From: Hydractinia symbiolongicarpus
Taxonomy: Eukaryota; Cnidaria; Hydrozoa; Anthoathecata; Hydractiniidae
Direction: 5' to 3'
Assembly: GCF_029227915.1 (NCBI RefSeq)
Contig: NC_079884.1
Span: forward strand, 19,838,001-19,902,000
DNA: 64,000 nt
Shown here: piece by piece, positions 55,001 to 61,454 of the stretch
Numbering within the stretch: position 1 is the first letter of the stretch
Layout of the letters: each line of letters begins with the position of its first letter
Made by a program: the position numbers and the translations under genes
Notes under the pieces: model-generated
Database searches by the model: none
Told to the model about the DNA's origin: nothing
Seen by the model: the letters and a program-made list of their open reading frames with translations, nothing else

Positions 55001-58000
55001 TGCGACGTCGGCGAATCTCCTTTTTTGTCGTTATCGTTATCGTTGTCGTATTTTTGTTGTTTTTATTACTGCTTGTATTTTTGTATTTGACAATCCAGGT
55101 TTTGGAAACAGAAAGAACTTTAAGCTTGCATTTATAATTTCAGTTTCAAGAGTTGAGCAGCCAGTATAACGTTCTGAAAACATCATTGAACGAGAAAAAT
55201 AGTATTTGCGAGGAATATGAGAGAAAATTTAAAATACAAAAAGAGGGAAATCAGTCAACGTCTTTACAAGTTCAGTCGCTAAAACAGGTTTGACTTTTGG
55301 TCCGTTTTATTCAGATATTTCTCATTTTGAATTTTACGCTCTCTCTCAATTCAAAGGCTATCCATGTATTATGATGCTAAATTTGTTTTTTTAAGGAGCT
55401 TCAAAGCTTTCAAACTAAAGTCCGCCATCAAATCGAAATGGAGGACGAAATCTTAGGTCTACGTAATCAACTAGAGAAAACGGTATGTTTTTGTTATAGT
55501 AGACACGCTGTTGAATAACTTTCTCCAATGTGATCCCTGTTTTGGAAGTAAAGCTTAAATGCGATGTTTCCTTTAAGTGTGCTGCGTAAGGTGATTTTCA
55601 CTGAGTTTTGCAAATTGTTTAAGTGGAACACAGATTGAAAGACATCACAAATTAACAATTTGTAACTGCGTGTGCACTTTTTTTTTTGCAAAAAAAAAAT
55701 GATTGAAAGTTTTTCAACTTTTATTTCGCGCAAACTTTCGAATATCAACCGATCAAATTGTTATAAAATAATATTACAGTGGATGTGCTTTTTTACTTGG
55801 TAAACGAATAATACTTCACTGATTTTCCAATTTTATCAAAATGGTGAGTTTATAATGCTTTTGATAAAAAAGCGGAAATCAATTTGTGCTATCGCGGATT
55901 TTTTTTTAATTTCACAAATATGTATTTTTTTTAAGATAAAAGACTTTCAAAGCGTTGAAACACAGTTAATGACATCGCAACAAACCGTCCTTGACCTAAC
56001 AAAAGAGTTGGACGAACTTCATTCCATGTTGTCCTTAAAAGAAGCGGATTGTACACGACTGGTAAGAGAACTGGGGGTAGGTCAAGTAAGAGAGGCGCAA
56101 GAGAAAGCACGGTTAAATCAAGAATTGAGGAAAGTCGTTCAAGAAAAGGAATTCAGATTCTCGCAAAAATACGAAGAGGTAAAAAACCTTTTTATTAAAC
56201 CCGTAAGGAAATTAATTTTCGCGAAGTTAGTACGTCCTAATATTTTACTAAAAAAAAAAACGTTTTTTATGCGGAGATAAAAGGCTGTTGACTGAAGTTG
56301 CAATTCATGTTTTATGTGCTAAGTAAATTTAAAGGAAAAATAATAGCGTAAATCGTTTCTCAAAAAGAAAAAGAAACTAAATGTCTCAAAAATTAATTTT
56401 GTCTAATTTCACGAAAGTTTGCGAAAATTATTCCTTTAATCTATAAAGTTTCCTGTACACGCTTTTGCACTTAACACCTCAAAAACCGAACCGATATATC
56501 GACAGTAATCTTTCCAAGAATAATCATTGACCAGATCTAACAGTAAACGATTAAAGAAAGACAATCTTGTTTAAAATTTAATGACGTCAGCACGGTCCAG
56601 TTTTTCTGACCTCCGTGGGCCGTAACGTTGATTGTTCTACAATGCGGAAATCTTTATTTCATCAGGCGTGATCTTTTGATTATTTCAAAAATTTATATAA
56701 TATAACTTCTAAGAAGATGTAGAATTCTGTCAGTATCACACGAGAATGGAGATTTTGTCTTTCTGAGCACCGAACGAAAAGTCGTGTGTTCGGTTCTCAT
56801 CGTAGTAACTTGCTCTATTTTTACTTTATTATAACTTTCTTTGCTGTTTTTCAATAGCATTATTTAACTGGTAAAGTAAAAGTGTTTCCACCATAGTTTA
56901 TCAAGAGTGAACCTTTTCCAAAAATCGGATTATATATCGGGAAATTGTGCGTGACGTAGATGTAGGCGAAAAGAGAAATAATAATTAAATTTCTTTGCTC
57001 TTGGTGGCTGGAGTATTAGATTTTATTTCTGTTCGTAGGTGTGGGATGTACTAAATTCAGAAAAAATCTTATTCGAGAAATATTAGGTGTATGGAAAGAA
57101 CTTGTACAGGCCTCTTAAAACACGGGACGCATACTCAAGTTAATTCTTGGTGGCTGGAGTATTAGTATTAGATTTTATTTCTGTTCGTAGGTGTGGGATG
57201 TACTAAATTCAGAAAAAATCTTATTCGAGAAATATTAGGTGTATGGAAAGAACTTGTACAGGCCTCTTAAAACACGGGACGCATACTCAAGTTAATTCTT
57301 GGTGGCTGGAGTATTAGTATTAGATTTTATTTCTGTTCGTAGGTGTGGGATGTACTAAATTCAGAAAAAATCTTATTTAAGAAATATTAGGTGTATGGAA
57401 AGAACTTGTACAGGCCTCTTAAAACACGGGACGCATACTCAAGTTAATTCTTGGTGGCTGGAGTATTAGTATTAGATTTTATTTCTGTTCGTAGGTGTGG
57501 GATGTACTAAATTCAGAAAAAATCTTATTTAAGAAATATTAGGTGTATGGAAAGAACTTGTACAGGCCTCTTAAAACACGGGACGCATACTCAAGTTAAT
57601 TCTTGGTGGCTGGAGTATTAGTATTAGATTTTATTTCTGTTCGTAGGTGTGGGATGTACTAAATTCAGAAAAAATCTTATTTAAGAAATATTAGGTGTAT
57701 GGAAAGAACTTGTACAGGCCTCTTAAAACACGGGACGCATACTCAAGTTAATTCTTGGTGGCTGGAGTATTAGTATTAGATTTTATTTCTGTTCGTAGGT
57801 GTGGGATGTACTAAATTCAGAAAAAATCTTATTTAAGAAATATTAGGTGTATGGAAAGAACTTGTACAGGCCTCTTAAAACACGGGACGCATACTCAAGT
57901 TAATTCTTGGTGGCTGGAGTATTAGTATTAGATTTTATTTCTGTTCGTAGGTGTGGGATGTACTAAATTCAGAAAAAATCTTATTTAAGAAATATTAGGT

Positions 58001-60338
58001 GTATGGAAAGAACTTGTACAGGCCTCTTAAAACACGGGACGCATACTCAAGTTAATTCGTATATCAACATATAGGAGGAGGTTGAGCGTGTAATAATTAT
58101 AGTGATTAGCTGATTAGTGTATAATTCAAACAAAATAATCGCAGAAATCTATAAGCAATAAGTACATCTTTTTCTTTTTTTAAAAAAAATATCTTCCTTC
58201 ACGGACCGATTAGCTTTCACAAAATCGGCCCTCTGATGTGTATCGTCACCAGATGGGGAACCTGAATTAATCGAAAAATTGTTTTGCAAAGACTATATAT
58301 ACACTCCGAAACAACGGAAATTTTCCGATTCTCTTTTTGTTATTTGTCACCACCACATAAATGTGCGTAGAACTCTTTCTTAATGAATTTTACTGTTTGT
58401 GACAGATCTGGTAATGGTTATTTAACCTATTGCTATATTTTTCTTTTTTTTTTCCAAGTACCTTTATTATACCCCGTTATTTCTTTAGGGTCTACTGAAT
58501 TACTGAAGTTTTAGGTGGGGCTTGAGTCTTTCTTTTTCCTGTCAGACAGACGGATCCATTAAAAATTGAAATATTTCATAAATCACATAATTATTATCAA
58601 CATTAACTAGAAATACAAATATATTAGTACTATCATTACAAAACTATAAACTGAAAACGTTCTATATATTAGTTTTTAGCTAAGTACCTCTGTCTTAACA
58701 GTTCGAAAAAAGTTCAAACAGCGTAGTATACTTTCGTGATTTACTCTATTTTGGCAAAAGGTTTTCCCTGATAAAAGTTGATACTTCACACAAAGCAAAT
58801 TGCCTAGCAAGTTTTTCCTGCTTCTACGAAAATAATTATGCTGGTCGAGTCTCAGGGGGATTAATTTCGCGAAATTTGTGAAACTTTTGTAGAAAACGTC
58901 AAAATTTACGACTTATTGAACCTGTTGTTCTCAGTAAAAGTAGCGATTCTCTTGTGTGAATAAAGGATCATGTACATCAACGGAGCACGAGTTGTCTCAG
59001 TCAGATTTATCCGAGATTTTTATTATGATAAGGAACGTTTTTAAAAGAGGAAGTGTGGAAGTTAAATTTAAGATTGAATTTTTTTGAAAAGGGACATAGA
59101 CTTTTGAATTGTTTTAAACAATATATATCGTACGCTGAATTAATAAATTAACGCCTCCGTGATGATTTTTGTTTGCACAGGTGGAAATGATGCGTAGCAG
59201 ACAAGAAGATATCGTCACATTGCACCAACAGGAAATTATGAAGCTCAAACTCACTCTTCAGTGTGTTAACGATAAAAATCAGCTTTGCAAACACGATCTG
59301 GAGCGCAGTAATGTCCGCGTGAGAGAGCTAGAAGAAGATGTAACTTGTCTAACAAAACAGCTGCAGTTGGAGCAACAGAAATCCAAAGAGTTGGCAGACG
59401 CGGTCGTTATTTGCGAGGCTAAGGTAATCCTTTGTTCAATCAGACTTTGTAATTCAATTTTTTCAACGTTATTAAAAACAGTGCCGAAGTTAAATTTTTG
59501 TTATTTGCCTGTCTGTTTCGATGATACGTCAACAATATGACTGAATGCAGGCGTGAATGAGAAAGGCTGCCTATTTCGTTGAATCATGCTTTTCTAAAAA
59601 CAACTGTCTTTGTTTAAATACCGGCATTTCACCATGAATACATAGGATGAATGTCCGTAAATTCTTACACTTTTCTTGACATGGCAATCTGTTTTTTTAT
59701 AAATCGGTATAAATTCATTTTTAATCATAGCAGTTTAAACTACTGGGCATTAATTAAATTTTTAAGTTTTTAAGGTGGTATTAAAGAGAAATTTTTATGA
59801 AAGCTTCATCAATGACGTGAAAAAACTTTGCATTATCGTCTAGGTCAATCGGTCATAAGGGTTTTTCAAGCTCTTTTTCAGTTGTATGAAAACTGCGTTT
59901 GTTTGCTTGTTTTTGCAGGCTGCACGCTATTCTGCCCGCCTTTCGAGCTACGAACGAGCTTCACTGTCGAATCGAATTCACTCTGACTATTCGAAGCTAA
60001 AACTAAGCGATGGACACTCTTCGTGGAAAACTCCGGAAAGTAGCCCTAACGCTTCTTTGGCAACGACGTCAGTCGTCAGCTCACCTGTCTCTCTCACAGA
60101 GAGATCAAATCACTCATCACTTGTTGGAACTCACAACGAACAATCTTCCTCCTTTAATCAGATTAATAACGAACTTAGACACTCCAGAAATATCGAAGAA
60201 AGTTTCGATAACTTGATACAGCGAGCTAACGATGAATTAGACATCCTAAATATGTCGAAAAGGCGCGCTAAACCCTTCGAAAGCTCACCTGACGGGAAGA
60301 TGGAATCTAGTTGGAGGTCTTTCAATAGTCCGAGGTGA
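13144..60338 (+). CDS. CCDC18: CCDC18-like long coiled-coil protein, 20 coding exons
   Basis: Exons: 13144-13328, 16926-17118, 17340-17507, 30769-30881, 31043-31120, 31425-31521, 32451-32527, 32871-33129, 33383-33575, 34355-34626, 41114-41542, 51563-52261, 52753-52874, 53065-53194, 54203-54319, 55144-55287, 55396-55482, 55936-56178, 59181-59423, 59919-60338. All introns are GT-AG, all phases join, and the sum is 1422 residues; human CCDC18 has about 1450. Similarity is spread along the protein as I recall it: ETEKSLQKLNIASPKSPSD near the N terminus, IIADLKSQLAVKDAELQKLQ in exon 9, ELGVGQVREAQEKARLNQEL in exon 18. Nearly all of it is heptad coiled coil; the last exon is a Ser-rich tail. The human protein is poorly understood and has been placed at centriolar satellites, so a centrosomal or ciliary role is an inference. 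The orthologue call is strong; small exon-boundary errors are possible. Confidence 0.88.
14150..14585 (+). pseudogene. RTE LINE fragment, linker region
   Basis: This stretch aligns base by base, with many changes, to the LINE linker at about 8560-9010: both share GACCAGTGTATA or its near match, CAGGTGG/CAGGTCA, AGAGAAACAGATTT and GATAATTTGCCTGATGA. It is stop-ridden. It lies close to an opposite-strand piece of the same family. Confidence 0.7.
14686..15480 (-). pseudogene. RTE LINE fragment, RT palm to 3' end
   Basis: The minus-strand frame 15167-15388 reads ALRKLGVDEWLVKMVQSM and then GVNQGSVLSPSLFVLVLEVL, the conserved QGSVLSP block of RTE-type reverse transcriptase. Later frames degrade. 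The left end (ATCATCATGACATCACATCC, about 14688) is the complement of the family's GAT-rich tail, so this copy reaches the element's 3' end and is 5'-truncated. Confidence 0.8.
17508..19860 (+). other. First part of the 13.3-kb third intron
   Basis: I see no gene, RNA or classifiable repeat. It is AT-rich, with scattered homopolymers and short open frames that lack motifs. Confidence 0.45.
19865..20110 (+). pseudogene. Polinton-type PolB N-terminal fragment (+ strand)
   Basis: Short in-frame pieces match a block upstream of the exonuclease domain in protein-primed B-family polymerases of Polinton/Maverick (adintovirus-like) elements: KVNVFG at about 19870, then DAIDLLYIS and GHYCWIKNL at 19929-19990. 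The frame ends at a TAA near 20006, and the following bases may be a decayed continuation. The family assignment rests on recalled conserved wording of this region. It is far too short to function. Its orientation is opposite to the larger PolB remains at 24.85-28.69 kb, so it is a second or rearranged copy. Confidence 0.6.
20419..20739 (-). pseudogene. Unknown ORF-cluster protein A
   Basis: This frame of about 105 codons is rich in Lys, Arg and Glu, with KGGALQARKRLLKVLRRRQ near its start and NLLEEIEMEEKK further on, so it is probably helical. There is no upstream ATG in frame before a stop; GTG at 20715 is the first start-like codon. The same N-terminal block recurs at 22982-23180, where it begins a longer reading region, so this is either a paralogue or a displaced partial copy. 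I do not recognise the family. Confidence 0.45.
20562..20770 (-). repeat. Direct repeat, left copy (partner 22982-23180)
   Basis: About 200 bases covering a gene start and its upstream side recur at 22982-23180 in the same orientation. Shared stretches include CTTCCAACAAGTT, GTAAAGCTCCACCTTTA-like bases and AAGCTAATAAA-CAACTTATTT. The copies differ by substitutions and small indels. Confidence 0.75.
21287..22135 (-). pseudogene. Unknown ORF-cluster protein B (GYWPVQLG motif)
   Basis: Two or three frames carry one apparent protein. The upstream part shows WWSDKYFGYWPVQLGFAIY at about 22040-22100. The middle frame (21769-22023) continues with KFHIYYHVRRILPTFQVKL and YIVWLGESYNSDEYG, and the last frame (21287-21571) has RYERLLKYARSKVDLPIAYG and GYNYSAKLVGVTNIEVK. 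The aromatic-rich, beta-prone composition would suit a structural protein, but this is a guess. I have a vague recollection of similar repetitive cnidarian proteins without known function. Frameshifts make it non-functional. Confidence 0.5.
22251..22511 (-). pseudogene. Unknown ORF-cluster protein C, membrane-like
   Basis: This 86-codon frame starts MGMTISTFVLVVWRVL and runs into a Val-rich stretch encoded by a GTG/GTT repeat (about 22437-22480), so the first hydrophobic segment may be microsatellite expansion. A second region, VVAWLFNAAKYAAVKFVANH, is a more natural amphipathic or membrane segment. It sits between proteins B and D on the same strand with short gaps. No family is recognised. 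Confidence 0.4.
22560..23135 (-). pseudogene. Unknown ORF-cluster protein D
   Basis: The start region (22982-23135) is the second copy of the KGGAL-type N terminus seen in protein A (KGGALKARRRYLKE). A different frame continues with LIREVQKIVGQVKTARNIG, and the long frame 22560-22832 ends it with MELKKRVEEMIVKLKHDLG, a coiled-coil-like run. Together they suggest one gene of about 190 codons broken by at least two frameshifts. I cannot name the function. Confidence 0.45.
23390..23800 (+). pseudogene. Unknown ORF-cluster protein E
   Basis: Plus-strand coding remains start near 23397 (MGVKDICRKIPSAPSKEKQ) and pass through several frames, including LRGGVWYFRKSH and, at about 23620-23798, KKKSLFKVPALILGKVDFSD and GASVFTKVFLVKQK. 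Stops and indels are common. It is divergent from protein D and lies directly upstream of protein F. No family is recognised. Confidence 0.4.
23828..24430 (+). pseudogene. Unknown ORF-cluster protein F
   Basis: The first frame (23828-24127) is 99 codons from ATG and contains ESRIKKIISDNPTPIDTKVV and EENPRDPNYKLIEATMNRD. After about 24085 the likely true frame shifts to one reading NVHDINKYIDFEARIDFSNY, and later ones to HFDIPKPSFASDRTQVDIKV and FHHDVPFDYEKLKQKYIKE. Together this looks like a protein of roughly 200 residues with several lesions. The acidic/basic mix suggests a soluble protein. I do not recognise it. Confidence 0.45.
24850..25400 (-). pseudogene. Polinton-type PolB, C-terminal palm fragment
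   Basis: Read on the minus strand, short blocks appear in polymerase order: HDLHDNYPL (about 25292-25322), KENIRNRVNIILSNN (about 25130-25175), KPNYTNRTIYSENLVAIHNK (about 25040-25105), FGVLDISK (about 25005) and LLFTDTDFLCYKIQTDN (about 24890-24945). The last is the B-family motif C (DTDS), here with Ser changed to Phe. This order and wording fit protein-primed PolB of Polinton/Maverick or adintovirus-like elements. Stops and frame changes show it is dead. The exonuclease and N-terminal parts lie further right, beyond two later insertions. Confidence 0.75.
25600..25962 (-). pseudogene. Copia RT fragment inserted in PolB
   Basis: An uninterrupted frame reads PERTVYLKPPKEADN, KKCIYGLVDASRCWYLRVKE (the KxxYGLxxASRxW block of Copia RT), then ATHVDDFCWGG (catalytic HVDD) and FRYLGLSLNQ. 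It is only about 120 codons and lacks LTRs. The same frame starts with MTSSLDKL (to 25985), which belongs to PolB, so the junction is near 25962 and the open frame is a transposon-on-transposon chimera. Confidence 0.8.
25963..26565 (-). pseudogene. Polinton-type PolB, exonuclease-region fragment
   Basis: Minus-strand blocks in order are DDAAVVFIRTLEKLAKRI (about 26550), GKFRGPALNNCNLNCKIPSF (about 26185-26245), IPVIIHNLQRYDFQLFLKQL (about 26115-26185), HMNCIPINEEKYISFSKK (about 26045-26095) and MTSSLDKL (to 25985). This is the region around the 3'-5' exonuclease motif (HNLxxYD) of protein-primed PolB. Some blocks are separated by frameshifts. The right edge meets the LINE at about 26570-26605; the left edge meets the Copia fragment. 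Confidence 0.75.
26600..28185 (+). pseudogene. CR1/Jockey-like LINE inserted in PolB
   Basis: The reverse transcriptase is spread over several frames: KYGRVPTDCKHCLITPVFK and GSKNEMDNYRPFTVL (26606-26710), a DLSKAFDS block (about 26900), VNCGVPQGSILGSLFFLI (about 27055), and the C-terminal thumb and connection (LDPSLNLQQHF, AVKIYKTMIIPLFTYC, about 27310-27460). The YADD catalytic block is deleted or unreadable. The frame ends near 27797, and a 3' region runs to a TAA-type repeat (about 28147-28182), a usual LINE tail. It is 5'-truncated, has no endonuclease, and sits between PolB pieces. The exact clade is uncertain. Confidence 0.75.
27859..27991. repeat. Two-tier palindrome (foldback) in the LINE 3' region
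   Basis: Outer arms of 23 bases (27859-27881 and 27969-27991, containing ACCAAGCATAGACGGTAA) are perfect complements. Inner arms of 22 bases (27913-27934 and 27945-27966, containing TCAAAAGATTAAAATATGAG) are also perfect. A TA-repeat with a central GCAT fills 27881-27912 on the left side only and is itself self-complementary. This could be a foldback element or a snap-back duplication. Confidence 0.85.
28190..28690 (-). pseudogene. Polinton-type PolB, N-terminal conserved region
   Basis: One open stretch of about 75 codons contains DKLEKLFDSNGSGWIMSGIV, KATKAVINVKSNDNKCF and DWLLVTI (about 28420-28650). Frameshifted continuations read GQYRNYLNDLNFPVAIKDI (about 28330-28390), EQQNNLKINVLGYEKK (about 28270-28320) and INLLILSDEQISLYC (about 28210-28255). 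The GSGW, KAVINV-CF, YP/FPV and INLL-YC blocks in this order are a hallmark of the N-terminal half of Polinton/adintovirus-like PolB. It is separated from the exonuclease part by the LINE. Confidence 0.75.
28690..30768 (+). other. End of the third intron, nothing recognised
   Basis: AT-rich DNA without a supported gene. TACAAAACATTG occurs three times in tandem at about 30148-30182. The right end (30740-30768) is a long T-rich tract ending TTTTATAG, the acceptor of exon 4. Confidence 0.5.
34980..35160. repeat. Possible Helitron fragment in intron 10
   Basis: The blocks TTTTGATGATGTCATCAACC, AAATTGGTCC-like and GGTCCCAGGTGACCCATAATTACC resemble 42490-42615 inside the shorter Helitron (TTTTTTGATGACGTCATCAA, AAATTGGTCCTAGGTGGTCC). 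Orientation is the same. Ends are not visible, so it is only a fragment. Confidence 0.45.
35790..36729 (+). pseudogene. Two-pore potassium channel retrocopy-like pseudogene
   Basis: Intronless frames follow the K2P order. Segment TM1 is near 35920-35970 (HWISFYMFIEENCEK). Pore 1 is VVHFTIGYGNIVPTTAGRYL (about 36180-36240), keeping the GYG selectivity core, followed by FGNPLALALLSAVSNL (about 36265-36320). TM3 is NGLFVVILTVLFAYCTTLE (about 36405-36460), and pore 2 is LKFIDGIYFAVITLTTVVLS (about 36472-36530), where the usual GLGD or GYGD is lost (VLSD). Three frames are needed and stops separate them. The lack of introns and the position inside another gene's intron suggest retrotransposition. 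No poly(A) tail or target repeat is clear, because RTE sequence follows directly. Confidence 0.7.
36695..36860 (-). pseudogene. RTE LINE 3'-end fragment
   Basis: ATCATCATTCATCATTCTCG, then CTAGCATGGGTTGGACGGGG and TCTGATCTAGACTGTGTTAG are the complement of the last 100-150 bases of the RTE LINE at about 10335-10452. It is a 5'-truncated insertion abutting the potassium channel copy. Confidence 0.75.
37003..37110. repeat. CTGT tetranucleotide microsatellite
   Basis: A run of more than twenty CTGT units, ending in CTCTCTGT variants at about 37090-37108. It lies in intron 10. The copy number is probably variable between individuals. Confidence 0.95.
37735..38150 (-). pseudogene. hAT transposase C-terminal relic
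   Basis: The dimerisation region reads CTCERIISGLRRLKTQMRNT and then MSEERLSSLAVIMFNRSI and ISDKVIDEFAEQNKR (about 37745-37900), with a stop replacing one residue before CTCER. Upstream, QLDMWGIFWKTIE (about 38000-38040) corresponds to the region before the last helices. The style is that of animal hAT proteins annotated as 52-kDa PKR-inhibitor repressor-like. The catalytic N-terminal half is not recognisable. Confidence 0.75.
38277..38350 (-). tRNA. tRNA-like sequence (pseudo-tRNA or tRNA-derived)
   Basis: On the minus strand a 74-base unit has a perfect 7-bp acceptor stem (ACTCCTG with CAGGAGT) and a perfect TPsiC arm (TCAGG, loop TTCGATT, CCTGA), covering box B. The D region has AAGTGGTA like box A. 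The anticodon stem can be drawn (TATGA with TCGTA), but its loop is TACAATT, with A instead of the universal U33, so an anticodon cannot be assigned. It lies inside a hAT element. A decayed tRNA gene or a tRNA-derived piece is more likely than a working tRNA. Confidence 0.5.
39730..41113 (+). other. End of intron 10, nothing classified
   Basis: Two motif-free frames (39855-40076 and 40183-40407) are the only open stretches. I cannot tie them to a known protein or element. The acceptor TTTATAG ends at 41113. Confidence 0.45.
42145..42857 (-). mobile_element. Non-autonomous Helitron
   Basis: Read on the minus strand, the 3' end is GTGGATTTCTCCAC, a short hairpin, followed by GGGCTTTATCGACTAG, giving the CTAG terminus at 42145 with T after it. 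The 5' end is CTATATGATAATACGCAAAG at 42857, with the expected first T apparently mutated to A (42858). No coding frame is present. Both ends match the larger Helitron next to it, so it was probably mobilised by the same Rep-helicase. Confidence 0.75.
42859..50655 (-). mobile_element. Autonomous-type Helitron, 7.8 kb
   Basis: On the minus strand the element starts TCTATATAATAATACGCTAA (50655 downwards) with A in front, and ends GGGCCTAATCGACTAG at 42859, preceded by the GTGGATTTTTCCAC hairpin. These are the TC...CTRR rules of Helitrons, which insert at AT and make no target duplication. The 3' end touches the 5' end of the smaller copy (42145-42857). The interior carries a Rep-helicase gene (44734-49151). 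A GC-rich near-palindrome (about 43340-43382) lies towards the 3' side. Confidence 0.85.
44734..49151 (-). pseudogene. Helitron Rep-helicase (RepHel)
   Basis: This is the rolling-circle transposase-helicase of the enclosing Helitron. N to C, it shows an Arg/Ala-rich region with three NRRAxNAERxAxARR-type repeats (48627-48830), a Helitron-like N-terminal domain (RPLPGRGPLCFRICSQIWHR, about 48400), the HUH nickase with HCHLLIHLD (about 47327-47355) and the tyrosine pair YLYKYIYKG (about 46910-46935). A PIF1-type helicase follows, with Walker A GAGGSGKTF (about 45922-45950), Walker B LLDEASMI and GGDFLQLLPV (about 45580-45710), and C-terminal TINKAQGQT and LYVGFSRAR (about 44770-44870). Lesions include an in-frame TGA (48627) and frameshifts near 47920, 47030, 46520 and 45950. 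All core motifs are present, but the copy cannot make a full protein. Confidence 0.9.
50656..51102 (+). other. Intron 11 between Helitron and minisatellite
   Basis: No gene or classified repeat. The last bases (51045-51102) contain degenerate CAACAA/AAGCC words that grade into the 20-bp array. Confidence 0.5.
51103..51420. repeat. 20-bp minisatellite, about 16 copies
   Basis: The unit is close to ACAAACAAGCCAGTAATAAA, with variants AAAAGCAAG, ACACGCCAG and AATGAAAC. It lies about 140 bases before exon 12 of the CCDC18-like gene. Because 20 is not a multiple of three and the unit lacks stops on the minus strand, all three minus frames look open and hydrophobic; these are not genes. Confidence 0.95.
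53195..54202 (+). other. Intron 14, nothing classified
   Basis: The minus-strand frame 53076-53489 overlaps exon 14 and has no motif I recognise. The part at 53330-53480 is more GC-rich than its surroundings, which may mark an old insertion. No other structure was seen. Confidence 0.4.
54374..54805. mobile_element. Small MITE-like element
   Basis: The left end GAAATTAACGAAGCACAAAA (54374 on) and the right end (54782-54805) are inverted repeats of 24 bases with one mismatch. Next to the right end, GTGTTTCRTTAATTYT is repeated about five times (54735-54805). There is no coding frame. I see no clear target duplication, and the family is unknown to me; the GAAATTAA words recall the insertion at 9226-9330. 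Confidence 0.6.
54925..55080. repeat. TCGTTR-rich simple repeat
   Basis: An imperfect run of TCGTTAT, CGTTGTCG and TTTTGTTG words in intron 15, just before exon 16. The short open frames in it are by-products of the repeat. Confidence 0.7.
56999..58056. repeat. 152-bp satellite array, seven copies
   Basis: Copies start at 56999, 57145, 57297, 57449, 57601, 57753 and 57905. The first is 146 bp, lacking one ATTAGT; the others are 152 bp. They look nearly identical by eye; copies 1 and 2 have ATTCGAGAAAT where copies 3-7 have ATTTAAGAAAT. The unit begins TCTTGGTGGCTGGAGTATTA and ends GCATACTCAAGTTAAT. It lies in intron 18. The homogeneity points to recent expansion or gene conversion. Confidence 0.95.
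58057..59180 (+). other. Rest of intron 18, nothing classified
   Basis: AT-rich DNA without supported genes or clear repeats. It ends in the acceptor TTTGTTTGCACAG before exon 19. Confidence 0.45.
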
Positions 60339-61454
60339 TGTCACGCTGTTGAACACAAAACATTTTTGAAAGCTCATAAGAATACAGCTGTAAACAAATA
60401 CGCCATCCTACACTAGATAAAAAAAGAAACCTTCCGGTCTTAAATCCATGTATTTCGTATATACGAAGTTCAGTTCTGTTATGTACATAAAATAGTGGAT
60501 ATTTTTTAAAGTTACAGAATTGTGGCGAATGATGTTGTGACTTTTACGCAGAAATTTCGAGGAGAAAAAAAAAGTTTTTGTTATTTTATTGCAGAGTTGT
60601 TTAACTTCTTTTATTTTTTTGCAATTTTTATATATGAAGGGGAAATTATTTCAGTAGCTGCATATGGTATATTTTATTATTTATGGAAAAGAACTGTTTC
60701 TATTGAAGATGGCACTCCGTGTTAGTGATTTAATAACAAAATATTCTCTATCCCAGAGAAATCCTTCTTACGAATGACAAGTAACCAAGCTATTTAAAAA
60801 GTGCAACTTGCTGCCTGTGTTCGAATATTCTAGAAGCATACACTCAAACATAATGCCAAAAAGTGTTCCTTTCTTATTTGAATCTCTGCGAAGAAGTGTA
60901 TTTATAAACTATTTGAATTAAAAAATATTTTTACATGTAAATTGTTGTAAATAATATATATTTCATAAATTTAATATTTATCCTTGTGTGTATTATTATG
61001 CTACAGTATCCATGGAGTTTTTCGTTTATAGTTTAAATTTTAGTTTCTATCGAAAACAGTTTTAACCTGGTCAGTGTTTTAACGATATAGAAAGATAATC
61101 TCCATCACTGGTACGAAAACTATCCACATCGTGATTGATACTGCACATAATTTTGAGAAAAACTCGGGAAAATCAATAAAGGAGCCCAGAAAAAAACTCA
61201 GGGTTATTCTTGCAAACGGTTTGGAAAACTTAAAAGAACCATTTGAAATAGTTCTCTATTCCCGCAAGTTTTTCCCTGTGTTGTCATTTTAGTATCAAGG
61301 AGAAATCGGCATCAAAAATCAGGTCATGCAATTTTGAGGGAAAAAGTAAAACGAATCGCTTTTTCACATTAATCCGAAAATACGACTTCATTGCCCAGCG
61401 GGATAGACGGAATTTGGAAATTCAGAATTTGGTAAACAGTAATGGTAAACAGTA
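60339..61454 (+). other. CCDC18-like 3' UTR and intergenic DNA
   Basis: The first part is presumably 3' UTR. There is no perfect AATAAA soon after the stop; ATTAAA at about 60918 followed by a T/A-rich stretch is the best poly(A) signal. GGTAAACAGTAAT repeats three times at about 61432-61465, just before the next possible gene. Confidence 0.4.

Noticed and set aside
56999-58056. Regular direct repeats that could suggest a CRISPR array
   Set aside because: The units are contiguous 152-mers without unique spacers, in an animal intron. This is a satellite.
60522-60725. 67-codon plus-strand frame after the CCDC18-like stop
   Set aside because: It lies in the presumed 3' UTR, is Phe/Tyr-rich from T-rich DNA and has no motif.
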